DNA of 8,359 nucleotides from assembly GCA_025456385.1 (NCBI GenBank), contig JALOKS010000098.1:1-8359 (forward strand), read 5' to 3'. How positions within the stretch are numbered: the first letter of the stretch is position 1; the number at the start of each line of letters is the position of its first letter. Origin of the DNA: Thermoanaerobaculales bacterium (GTDB taxonomy: Bacteria > Acidobacteriota > Thermoanaerobaculia > Thermoanaerobaculales > Sulfomarinibacteraceae). The position numbers were made by a program, and so were the translations under genes. Of this stretch, positions 1-5,569 are shown piece by piece. Under the pieces are notes generated by a model. The model saw nothing but the letters and a program-made list of their open reading frames with translations. It searched no databases and was not told where the DNA came from.

Positions 1-450
1 GAGCGAGATCAGCAGCAGGTAGGGGAACATGAGGCGGTTCATGAGGACCGTCGTCTCGAGCTTGCCCGGGGTCGCCTCGAAGCCGAGCGCGTAGAGCCGC
101 ACCAACCACGGCGATGCGAGAATGCCGACCGCCACCACCAGGCCCACCGCCAGCACCATCACCGCGAGGAGCCCGCGCACGAGCTCGCGGGCCTCGCGGC
201 GCGATGCGTCGTCGTCCCCTCCGGTCAGCTGGACCAGTTCGGGGACGAAGGCGGCGTGGAGGGCGCCCTCGGCGAAGAGGCCGCGGAAGGCATTGGGGAT
301 GCGGTTGGCGGTGCGGTACATGTCGTACAGGTGGCCGGCGCCGATGACCGAGAAGAGGGCCTTCTCGCGCACGTACCCGGTGACTCGGCAGAGCAGGGTC
401 ACCACCGCCATGCGGGAGGCGTGGCGTACGACGCGGTCGTTGCCCGTCAC
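1..450 (-). CDS. murJ: Lipid II flippase MurJ (MviN family), N-terminal 150 residues, cut by window edge
   Basis: This is the N-terminal part of the MOP-superfamily inner-membrane flippase that moves lipid II outward for peptidoglycan synthesis. The C-terminal two thirds lie beyond the left edge. Read on the minus strand, it lines up without gaps to E. coli MurJ (from memory) with an offset of four. The charged residues reported as important there (R18, R24, D39, R52) fall at R22, R28, D43 and R56. The signature RGLFAEGALHAAFVPEL lies at residues 56-72, and the fragment ends in MFPYLLLISL, as the family does at that point. I chose GTG at 450. GTG at 459 is in frame but overlaps a likely -10 element, and ATG at 411 would remove the conserved N-terminal helix start. 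No Shine-Dalgarno sequence precedes either GTG. The gene diverges from ssb. Confidence 0.93.
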   Translation of the reverse strand, partial: MTGNDRVVRHASRMAVVTLLCRVTGYVREKALFSVIGAGHLYDMYRTANRIPNAFRGLFAEGALHAAFVPELVQLTGGDDDASRREARELVRGLLAVMVLAVGLVVAVGILASPWLVRLYALGFEATPGKLETTVLMNRLMFPYLLLISL

Positions 451-457
451 AGCGATC

Positions 458-466
458 ACGGTAGCA
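458..466 (-). promoter_or_regulatory. Putative extended -10 element of murJ (TGCTACCGT)
   Basis: Read on the minus strand, TGCTACCGT has the layout TG-n-TACCGT of an extended -10 box. Its last base is 458, so a start point six bases on would be about 451, one base before the GTG codon at 450. The same TGCTACNNT string precedes ssb and thiI. I see no convincing -35 box. Promoter function is inferred from recurrence and position only. Confidence 0.4.
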
Positions 467-510
467 CCGTCGGCGACCGCCCCCGGTGGCGGAGACGAGG
501 CAGAACTGGG

Positions 511-565
511 GCAGGGATCTGGAAGCATGGCGCAGGGAGCGGGGAGCACGCGAGACGGGCAGGGA
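511..565 (+). repeat. Three direct GCAGGGA heptamers in the murJ-ssb spacer
   Basis: GCAGGGA occurs at 511-517, 532-538 and 559-565, all in the same orientation, with start-to-start distances of 21 and 27 bases. They lie just upstream of the proposed ssb -10 box in a G-rich stretch. They could be binding sites for a regulator of the divergent murJ and ssb promoters, or simply reflect G-rich composition. No further function can be read from the sequence. Confidence 0.35.
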
Positions 566-573
566 GATGGTTG

Positions 574-582
574 TGCTACGAT
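574..582 (+). promoter_or_regulatory. Putative extended -10 element of ssb (TGCTACGAT)
   Basis: TGCTACGAT reads as TG-n-TACGAT, whose hexamer matches TATAAT at four of six positions. A start point near 589 would give a leader of about 30 bases that carries the Shine-Dalgarno sequence GGAGAGGAG at 602-610. The -35 position at 17-base spacing (554-559, GACGGG) is poor, as is tolerated by extended -10 promoters. Confidence 0.45.
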
Positions 583-618
583 CCCGCCGTCCCGTCCCCG
601 CGGAGAGGAGTTTCGGTC

Positions 619-1023
619 ATGGGCATCAACAAGGTCATTCTTGTCGGGCACGTCGGACGCGACGTCGACTTCCGCGCGACCCAGGGCGGAACCAGCATCG
701 CCAAGTTCTCGCTCGCGACGACCGATCGCCGGTTCAAGGACGAGAGCGGCAACCCGCGCACCGAGTGGCACAACATCGTCGCCTGGGGCAAGCTGGCGGA
801 GATCTGTGAGCGATACGTGACGAAGGGCAAGCTGCTGTACATCGAGGGGCAGATCCGCACCCGCAGCTACGAGCAGGACGGCCAGAAGAAGTACTTCACC
901 GAGATCCACGCCGACCAGATGGAAATGCTCGGCTCGCCGCAGGGCGGCGGCGGCGCCTCCCGCGAGGAGGGCGGCGTGGTGGCGCAGAGCTTCCCGGATG
1001 ACGCGGACGACGTGCCTTTCTAG
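619..1023 (+). CDS. ssb: Single-stranded DNA-binding protein SSB
   Basis: Binds and protects single-stranded DNA in replication, recombination and repair, and recruits partner proteins through its acidic tail. The 134-residue product opens with MGINKVILVGHVGRDVDFR, the usual first strand of the SSB OB fold. It carries the family motif WHNIVAWGKLAEIC (residues 50-63) and the pattern GKLLYIEGQIRTRSY (residues 70-84). The OB fold ends near residue 105. The C-terminus is the classic acidic tip DDADDVPF. The linker between fold and tip is only about 20 residues with a short glycine run, so the protein is well below the E. coli length of 178, but it is intact. ATG at 619 is supported by GGAGAGGAG at 602-610. 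It stands alone, divergent from murJ and separated from the next gene by a separate promoter. Confidence 0.97.
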   Translation: MGINKVILVGHVGRDVDFRATQGGTSIAKFSLATTDRRFKDESGNPRTEWHNIVAWGKLAEICERYVTKGKLLYIEGQIRTRSYEQDGQKKYFTEIHADQMEMLGSPQGGGGASREEGGVVAQSFPDDADDVPF

Positions 1024-1090
1024 TGGACAGTCGGACCGGGAGGCGTCGCGCACGGTGAGCTCCGGGAGATTTTGAGACCGAAGCTAAGCC

Positions 1091-1119
1091 TTGACAGGAG
1101 ATCTACTTCCAGGTACAAC
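1091..1119 (+). promoter_or_regulatory. Sigma70-type promoter of the HU gene (TTGACA, 17 bp, TACAAC)
   Basis: A perfect -35 hexamer TTGACA lies at 1091-1096. After a 17-base spacer (1097-1113) comes TACAAC at 1114-1119, matching TATAAT at four of six positions. The predicted start is about 1126, giving a leader of roughly 26 bases. It is the best promoter match in the window and would drive the HU gene and the protease gene behind it. Confidence 0.7.
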
Positions 1120-1125
1120 TCTGGT

Positions 1126-1139
1126 CCCCGTGTCCGGGG
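1126..1139 (+). promoter_or_regulatory. Stem-loop at the predicted 5' end of the HU mRNA
   Basis: CCCCG (1126-1130) pairs with CGGGG (1135-1139) around a TGTC tetraloop. The stem starts where the promoter predicts transcription to begin. It ends just before the Shine-Dalgarno sequence AGGAGG (1141-1146), which is five bases from the ATG. A 5'-terminal stem directly before the ribosome binding site could stabilise the mRNA or tune translation. That role is inferred. Confidence 0.4.
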
Positions 1140-1151
1140 AAGGAGGGGTGG

Positions 1152-1421
1152 ATGATCAAGTCGGATCTGGTCGAGCGCGTGATGCAGGCCACCGATCTTC
1201 CCAAGCCGAAAGCGAACGACGCTGTCAATGCCCTGTTCGAGAGCATGAAGAGCGCGCTCCTCCGCGGCGACCGGATCGAGCTCCGCGGCTTCGGCGTGTT
1301 CCAGGTCAAGGACCGCAAGCGCGGCATCGGCCGCAACCCGAAGACCGGTCGCGAGGTCGAGATTCCGCCCGGCAAGACCATCCGCTTCAAGCCCGGCAAG
1401 GCACTGCGAGACATGAGCTGA
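1152..1421 (+). CDS. HU/IHF-family nucleoid DNA-binding protein
   Basis: A small basic dimeric protein that bends and compacts DNA. The 89-residue product has the full family architecture: an N-terminal helical dimerisation part (MIKSDLVERVMQATDLPKPKANDAV), the turn RGDRIELRGFGVF (residues 38-50), and the DNA-binding arm with GRNPKTG at 60-66. It closes with FKPGKALRDMS. The arm and C-terminus look closer to IHF-beta than to classic HU, but HU and IHF subunits cannot be separated reliably by eye, so no symbol is given. ATG at 1152 follows AGGAGG with a five-base spacer. It leads an apparent two-gene operon, with the M50 protease start two bases after its stop. Confidence 0.95.
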   Translation: MIKSDLVERVMQATDLPKPKANDAVNALFESMKSALLRGDRIELRGFGVFQVKDRKRGIGRNPKTGREVEIPPGKTIRFKPGKALRDMS

Positions 1422-1423
1422 GC

Positions 1424-2377
1424 GTGGGCCCGCCCGAGAGCTTCGACGATCCCGGCCCCGGCGGCCAACCCGCCGGGGCCTTGTTGTTCCCACCGCCGCC
1501 GTACCGCCCGCGCTGGTGGCTCCACGGCCTGCTCTTCGCGCTCACCTTCGTCAGCACCACCCTGGTCGGCGGCCTGGCGTGGGGCGGCCTGCCCGCGGAG
1601 ATGGCCGAGCTCGGTCCGGCCGAGCTCTTCGCCGACCGCCGGCTCTACCTCGCGGGGCTCGCCTTCTCGATTCCGCTGCTGACCATCCTCATGTGCCACG
1701 AGCTGGGGCACTACCTGGCGGCCCGCCGCCACGGCCTCACCGCCACCCCGCCCTACTTCATCCCGTTCCCGGTGCCGGTCCTCGGCATCGGCACGCTCGG
1801 CGCGGTGATCCGCATCAAGGACCCGATCCGCGACACGCGCACCCTCCTCGACGTCGGCGCCGCCGGTCCGATCGCCGGCTTCGTCGCGCTGCTGCCCTTC
1901 CTCGCCTTCGGCATCGCCGCCTCCGAGGTCGGCGCGCCGGCAGCCGAGGGCACCTATCTCGAGTTCGCCGAGCCGCTCGTCTACCGCCTGCTCGAGGCCG
2001 CGATCCGGCCCGACCTGCCCGCGGACGCGGTGCTCTGGCTCCACCCGACCGGTGTCGCCGCCTGGTTCGGTGTGCTCATCACCCTGCTCAACCTGCTGCC
2101 CTTCGCCCAGCTCGACGGTGGCCACATCGCCTACGCCATGTTCGGGCGTTTCCACCGCCGCCTCGCCTGGCCGCTGCTGGTCGTGCTCGCGGGGCTCGGC
2201 TTCGTGTGGGCCGGCTGGTGGCTGTGGGTCGTCATCATCCTCTTTCTGCGCCCCCAGCACCCGCGGATCTGGGACGAGGGCCTGAGGCTGGACCCGAGGC
2301 GCCGCGTGCTCGGCTGGCTCGCGATCGCGATCTTCGTTCTCTGCTTCGCCGTCGAGCCGATCAGGATCGTTCTCTGA
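1424..2377 (+). CDS. Site-2-protease-like M50 intramembrane metalloprotease
   Basis: A predicted polytopic zinc protease that cuts substrates within the membrane. The zinc-binding motif HELGH lies at residues 92-96, after a hydrophobic segment ending ILMC. The second M50 motif, in the form NLLPFAQLDGGH, spans residues 223-234, with D231 as the likely third zinc ligand. I count about six hydrophobic segments: near residues 33-53, 74-91, 140-165, 207-228, and two after 240. No PDZ domain is visible, so it resembles the compact S2P/EGY-like branch more than RseP. I chose GTG at 1424 (317 aa) because it lies two bases past the HU stop and keeps the first hydrophobic segment. The frame stays open further upstream, but only inside the HU gene. 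The substrate is unknown. Expression is probably coupled to HU. Confidence 0.85.
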   Translation: MGPPESFDDPGPGGQPAGALLFPPPPYRPRWWLHGLLFALTFVSTTLVGGLAWGGLPAEMAELGPAELFADRRLYLAGLAFSIPLLTILMCHELGHYLAARRHGLTATPPYFIPFPVPVLGIGTLGAVIRIKDPIRDTRTLLDVGAAGPIAGFVALLPFLAFGIAASEVGAPAAEGTYLEFAEPLVYRLLEAAIRPDLPADAVLWLHPTGVAAWFGVLITLLNLLPFAQLDGGHIAYAMFGRFHRRLAWPLLVVLAGLGFVWAGWWLWVVIILFLRPQHPRIWDEGLRLDPRRRVLGWLAIAIFVLCFAVEPIRIVL

Positions 2378-2411
2378 AGCGGCGCGCCGCCAGCGCCCTT
2401 CCCGCGAGGAT

Positions 2412-2464
2412 GCCAGGCACGCCGCAATGACGTTGAGGACTACATCATTGCGGGAGCCAGGCAC
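2412..2464 (+). repeat. 9-bp inverted repeat flanked by 9-bp direct repeats
   Basis: CCGCAATGA (2422-2430) and TCATTGCGG (2445-2453) are perfect inverted repeats around a 14-base loop. The pair is flanked by identical direct copies of GCCAGGCAC at 2412-2420 and 2456-2464. The stem lies 45 bases after the protease stop codon and could terminate that transcript, though no T-run follows. The direct repeats around an inverted repeat also resemble a target duplication left by a very small insertion. Confidence 0.5.
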
Positions 2465-2560
2465 CTCCGGTCAACGCGGGCCGCCCCCCCATTCCTCCGC
2501 AGCAGCGGCACCGTCGCGGAGCGGATGGGTAATCGGAGTCTTGGGGGGACGGGTGGGAAA

Positions 2561-2595
2561 TCCGAAATCCGAATTCCGAAATCCGAAATTCGGCA
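2561..2595 (+). repeat. Tandem heptanucleotide repeat, unit TCCGAAA
   Basis: Four consecutive 7-base units start at 2561, 2568, 2575 and 2582. Three are TCCGAAA and one is TCCGAAT, followed by a degenerate TTCGGCA. The TCCGAAT unit creates a GAATTC junction at 2571-2576. The tract is much richer in A and T than its surroundings and ends three bases before the proposed thiI -10 element. The rest of the 2378-2612 spacer holds no convincing gene. Confidence 0.85.
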
Positions 2596-2597
2596 GG

Positions 2598-2606
2598 TGC
2601 TACCCT
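2598..2606 (+). promoter_or_regulatory. Putative extended -10 element of thiI (TGCTACCCT)
   Basis: TGCTACCCT has the same TGCTACNNT form as the elements before murJ and ssb. With the hexamer at 2601-2606, a start point after a six-base gap falls on 2613, the A of the thiI ATG, so a leaderless mRNA is predicted. No Shine-Dalgarno sequence lies at a useful distance from this ATG. The AT-rich heptad repeat sits directly upstream. Confidence 0.4.
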
Positions 2607-2612
2607 TCCCGG

Positions 2613-3824
2613 ATGGAGCTCGTAACCCGGGTCCTCGCCACCACCTCGGAGATCAGCCTCAAGGGCGGCAACCGCATGTGGTTCGAGCGCACACTGACCG
2701 GCAACGTGCGCGCCGCCGTCGCGGATCTGCCGTTGCAGCGCGTCGAGCGCCCGTCATGGCGCGTGCTGCTCAGCTTCAGCGAGCCGGTGCCCTTCCCGGA
2801 GGTGGAGCGGCGATTGGCCACCGTCTTCGGCCTCGGCGCGATCATGCCGGTGGCGCTGGCCGGCGGGAGCCTCGAAGAGGTCGAGGCCGGCCTCGCCGGC
2901 GCGCTGGAAGGGTGCACGGCGCGCAGCTTCGCGGTCCGCTGTCTGCGCTCCGACAAGAGCTTCCCGCTCACGTCGCCGGAGGTCGAAAGCAGGCTGGGCC
3001 GGATCGTGGAGGCGCACACCGGCTGGCCGGTCGATCTCCGCCACCCCGAGCTCACCTTCCACCTGCTGATCGACGAGAAGGGCTTCTTCGCGTGGACCCG
3101 CCGGCTGGCCGGCCCCGGCGGCCTGCCGACCGGCGTCGGCGGTCGCGCCGTCTGCCTCATCTCCGGCGGCATCGACTCGCCGGTCGCCGCCTGGATGATG
3201 ATGAAGCGCGGCATGCGGCTCGACTTCGTCCACTTCCACTCCCTGCCCCGGACGGACCGGGCCAGCCTCGACAAGGTGGAGGCGCTGGTCGAAACGCTCG
3301 TCCGCTACCAGGGTCCGACCCGCCTGACCACGGTGCCCCTGCTCGCGATCCAGGAGGAGATCGCGGCCCGCTGCCCGGCCGAGCTCCGGGTCCTGCTCTA
3401 CCGTCGCTGCATGCTGCGCCTCGCCGAGCGGGTCGCACGGCGCGCGCGAGCCGACGCCATGGTCACCGGCGAGTCCCTCGGCCAGGTGGCCTCGCAGACG
3501 ATCGAGAACCTCCGTGCCGTGGGTGCTGTCGCCGGCCTGCCCGTGCTGCGACCCCTGGTCGGCCTCGACAAGACCGAGATCATCGAAATCGCCCGGCGCA
3601 TCGGCACCTACGAGACCTCGATCCTGCCCCACACCGACTGCTGCTCCTTCCTGATGCCGGAGCAGCCGGCGACCCGGTCCACAGCCTGGGAGCTCGGCAA
3701 GGCGGAACAGGCGATCGACGTCCGCGCGGCGGTGCGGGCCGCCCTCGCGGGCGCCGAGAAGCGGCGGATCGACAGGCCGACGCCGTGGCCCGAGCTCGCC
3801 GTGCCAACGGAGGCGGCGTCGTGA
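2613..3824 (+). CDS. thiI: ThiI, tRNA 4-thiouridine synthetase / thiamine sulfurtransferase, rhodanese-less
   Basis: Adenylates uridine-8 of tRNA and replaces its oxygen with sulfur to give 4-thiouridine; in many bacteria it also supplies sulfur for the thiamine thiazole. The 403-residue product has the N-terminal ferredoxin-like/THUMP region (EISLKGGNRMWFERTL near residues 14-29), then the PP-loop SGGIDSPVA (184-192). It also has the ThiI-typical TGESLGQVASQTIENL. A DCC motif gives C343-C344, the position of the catalytic cysteine in the family. There is no C-terminal rhodanese domain, so it is of the short type also seen in Bacillus subtilis, where a separate cysteine desulfurase supplies sulfur. 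I see none here. The CxxC reported in archaeal ThiI before the RR-M segment is absent (VLLYRRCM here). I chose ATG at 2613 because homology starts there; the frame is open upstream only through repeat sequence. Confidence 0.93.
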   Translation: MELVTRVLATTSEISLKGGNRMWFERTLTGNVRAAVADLPLQRVERPSWRVLLSFSEPVPFPEVERRLATVFGLGAIMPVALAGGSLEEVEAGLAGALEGCTARSFAVRCLRSDKSFPLTSPEVESRLGRIVEAHTGWPVDLRHPELTFHLLIDEKGFFAWTRRLAGPGGLPTGVGGRAVCLISGGIDSPVAAWMMMKRGMRLDFVHFHSLPRTDRASLDKVEALVETLVRYQGPTRLTTVPLLAIQEEIAARCPAELRVLLYRRCMLRLAERVARRARADAMVTGESLGQVASQTIENLRAVGAVAGLPVLRPLVGLDKTEIIEIARRIGTYETSILPHTDCCSFLMPEQPATRSTAWELGKAEQAIDVRAAVRAALAGAEKRRIDRPTPWPELAVPTEAAS

Positions 3825-4438
3825 GCGGGCCCCGCGAGCGCTCCCGCCGCGACCTGCTCACCGGCTGGTTCTCCGCCCTTCGGGATGCGACGGGCGCCGC
3901 CCGCGGTGCGCCCAGGCTGAAGCCCGAGGAGCTTCTGCGTCCCCCCGGCGCCCTCAAACCCGACGAGGCATTTCTCGCAGCCTGCACCGGCTGCGGGGAC
4001 TGCATTCCGGTCTGCCCGACGGCGAGCATCATCAGCCTCGAGCGCGAGGACGGGCGGCTGCTGCCGGTCATCGACCCCTCGGCCAGGCCCTGCCAGCTCT
4101 GCAGCGACCTGCCCTGCATCGCGGCCTGCCCGGACGGCGCGTTGATCGACCCGGGCGGGCCGGAGCGGGTTCGCCTCGGCATCGCCAAGGTCGAGCCCAA
4201 GCGCTGCGTCACCTTCCGCGGCGAGGTCTGCCGCAGCTGCTATGCGGCATGTCCCTACCCCGATCGCGCGATTCTGCTCATCGGCGGCCGGCCGCTGGTC
4301 GGCAGCGGCGCCTGCACCGGCTGCGGGCTCTGCGAGCACGCGTGCCCGGAGCACCCGAAGGCGATCCACGTGATCGCCGAGCGCAACCTGGTACCGGGCC
4401 TCCGCGTCCCGCGCGACGAGTACGACCGCAGGGGCTGA
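3821..4438 (+). CDS. NapG/NapF-like ferredoxin with four predicted [4Fe-4S] clusters
   Basis: A 205-residue iron-sulfur electron-transfer protein with sixteen cysteines in four groups: C55/58/61/65, C91/94/99/103, C129/137/140/144 and C165/168/171/175. The third and fourth groups (CVTFRGEVCRSCYAACP and CTGCGLCEHACP) closely recall NapG/MauM ferredoxins of periplasmic nitrate reductase systems. The N-terminal SRRDLLTGW recalls NapF. The twin arginines are not followed by a hydrophobic stretch, so export by Tat is doubtful and a cytoplasmic location is more likely. No nap, mau or other reductase gene is in view. GTG at 3821 overlaps the thiI stop as GTGA, which implies translational coupling to ThiI. 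The physiological partner is unknown; the nap-type name reflects sequence resemblance only. Confidence 0.88.
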   Translation: MSGPRERSRRDLLTGWFSALRDATGAARGAPRLKPEELLRPPGALKPDEAFLAACTGCGDCIPVCPTASIISLEREDGRLLPVIDPSARPCQLCSDLPCIAACPDGALIDPGGPERVRLGIAKVEPKRCVTFRGEVCRSCYAACPYPDRAILLIGGRPLVGSGACTGCGLCEHACPEHPKAIHVIAERNLVPGLRVPRDEYDRRG

Positions 4439-4440
4439 CG

Positions 4441-4462
4441 CGCGCGGGACTCAGCCCGCGCG
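4441..4462 (+). terminator. GC-rich hairpin after the thiI-ferredoxin operon
   Basis: CGCGCGGG (4441-4448) and CCCGCGCG (4455-4462) form a perfect 8-bp stem with a six-base loop, starting two bases after the ferredoxin stop codon. It lacks a true T-run and is followed by AATTCTC, so it is a terminator-like stem rather than a textbook intrinsic terminator. It may act together with the large palindrome that follows. Confidence 0.55.
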
Positions 4463-4565
4463 AATTCTCAGTTCTCAATTCTCAATTTTGAATTCCCGCC
4501 CACCCCAAAAAACAATCGGTGGGAGGGTGTGAATTGAGAATTTAGAATTGAAAATTGAGAATTTT
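4463..4565. repeat. Near-palindromic heptad repeat between convergent genes, likely bidirectional terminator
   Basis: The left arm (4463-4495) is built of 7-base units TTCTCAG, TTCTCAA, TTCTCAA, TTTTGAA. The right arm (4531-4565) has units GAATTGA, GAATTTA, GAATTGA, AAATTGA, GAATTTT. The reverse complement of 4531-4563 matches the left arm at 28 of 33 positions. Inside, CCCACC (4499-4504) pairs with GGTGGG (4518-4523) around a 13-base A-rich loop, so nearly the whole spacer can fold as one long hairpin. It runs right up to the gpsA stop codon. Placed between converging transcripts, it probably ends both of them. Confidence 0.8.
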
Positions 4566-5566
4566 CAGAGCTCCGCTTCGACCTTGAGCTGCCGCGTCAT
4601 GAGCTCCCGGAGCGCCGTCCGCGGATCGGTCTCACCGGCCAGGAGGCGGGCAACGGTGTGGATGATCGGCATCTCGACGCCGTTCGCAGCCGCCAGCCGT
4701 GCCGCCGCCGGCGAGGTGCGGACCCCCTCGGCCACCTCCCGCGTGGACGCCAGGATCTGCTGCAAGGCCTCGCCTCTGCCGAGGCGCTGACCGACACTCC
4801 GGTTGCGCGACAGCCCGCCGGTACAGGTGAGCACCAGGTCCCCCATGCCGGCAAGACCGCGGAAGGTCTCGGCTTCGGCACCGAGGGCGACCCCGAGCCG
4901 CGTGATCTCGTGCAGGCCCCGGGTCATCAGCGCTGCCTGGGTGTTGAAGCCGAGGCCGAGGCCGTCGATGATCCCCGCCGCGATCGCGATGACGTTCTTG
5001 AGCGCGCCGGCGAGCTCGACGCCGATGAGATCGGTGCCTGCATAGCAGCGCAGGTGGTGGTCGGCAAAGGACTCCTGCAGCCTCGCGGCGAGCTCGAGGT
5101 CGGGGCAGGCGATGACCGCCGCCGAGGGATGGCCGAGCACGACCTCGCGGGCGAAGGTGGGGCCCGAGAGGCAGCAGAAGCGTTCGGCGGGGATCGCCAG
5201 GACCTCTGCGGCCACCTGGTCCATTCGATCGAGGCTCTCGGTCTCGATCCCCTTCGAGGCGGACACCATCACTACCTTCTCGCCGACAGCGGGCAGCAGC
5301 TCGCGCATCACCGGGCGGCTGAACTGCACCGGCACGACCCACAGCCAGAGCTCGGCGTGGCGGGCGGCCGCCGTCAGGTCGCTCACCGCAGCCAGCCCGG
5401 GGTGGAGGTCGAGATCGCTCAGGAAGAGAGGGTTGCGGTGCCGCATCGTGATGGCCTCGGCCACCTCCCTCTCCAGGGCCCACATCAGCACCTCGTGGCC
5501 GCGCCGAGCGAGGTGGTGGGCCATGGCCGTACCCCAGGAACCACCGCCGAACACGGTCACCCTCAC
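4565..5566 (-). CDS. gpsA: Glycerol-3-phosphate dehydrogenase [NAD(P)+] GpsA
   Basis: Reduces dihydroxyacetone phosphate to sn-glycerol 3-phosphate in the cytoplasm, the backbone for phospholipids. The 333-residue product has the N-terminal dinucleotide-binding motif GGGSWGTA (residues 7-14). It carries the substrate-site lysine region SASKGIE (K105) and the catalytic ELAGALKNVIAIAAGIIDGL, with K190. Further motifs are GLAGMGDLVLTCTGGLSRNR and a C-terminal EGVRTSPAAARLAA segment. Length is normal. The start is GTG at 5566. It is preceded by GGAGG at 5577-5573 with a six-base spacer, and that site overlaps the last codons of plsY. It is the last gene of the cinA-thpR-plsY-gpsA operon, directly after the acyltransferase PlsY that uses its product. 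Confidence 0.96.
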   Translation of the reverse strand: MRVTVFGGGSWGTAMAHHLARRGHEVLMWALEREVAEAITMRHRNPLFLSDLDLHPGLAAVSDLTAAARHAELWLWVVPVQFSRPVMRELLPAVGEKVVMVSASKGIETESLDRMDQVAAEVLAIPAERFCCLSGPTFAREVVLGHPSAAVIACPDLELAARLQESFADHHLRCYAGTDLIGVELAGALKNVIAIAAGIIDGLGLGFNTQAALMTRGLHEITRLGVALGAEAETFRGLAGMGDLVLTCTGGLSRNRSVGQRLGRGEALQQILASTREVAEGVRTSPAAARLAAANGVEMPIIHTVARLLAGETDPRTALRELMTRQLKVEAEL

Positions 5567-5569
5567 GCC

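Noticed and set aside
451..459. GTG at 459 as the murJ start
   Set aside because: It overlaps the proposed -10 element TGCTACCGT and has no ribosome binding site; GTG at 450 fits the family N-terminus equally well. It cannot be fully excluded.
1091..1423. Upstream start for the M50 protease inside the HU gene
   Set aside because: It would overlap the whole HU gene in another frame and adds arginine-rich sequence typical of a shadow frame of GC-rich DNA.
1103..2464. A long minus-strand open frame opposite the HU and M50 genes
   Set aside because: Composition is that of antisense GC-rich DNA, and the plus strand carries clear HU and HELGH protease motifs.
2495..2521. CTCCGC/GCGGAG inverted repeat as a terminator before thiI
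   Set aside because: Six pairs around a 15-base loop in GC-rich DNA is within chance, and no T-run follows.
2427..2612. A 62-residue N-terminal extension of ThiI from an ATG at 2427
   Set aside because: The extra residues are translated from the inverted repeat and the heptad repeat, have no ThiI resemblance, and homology begins at the ATG at 2613.
3821..3900. Tat signal peptide on the ferredoxin (SRRDLLTG)
   Set aside because: The twin arginines lack a following hydrophobic core, and a similar SRR start occurs in cytoplasmic NapF-type proteins.
4463..4565. CRISPR array or transposon ends in the gpsA spacer
   Set aside because: The units are only 7 bases with no spacers between them, there is no cas or transposase gene, and no target duplication is visible.
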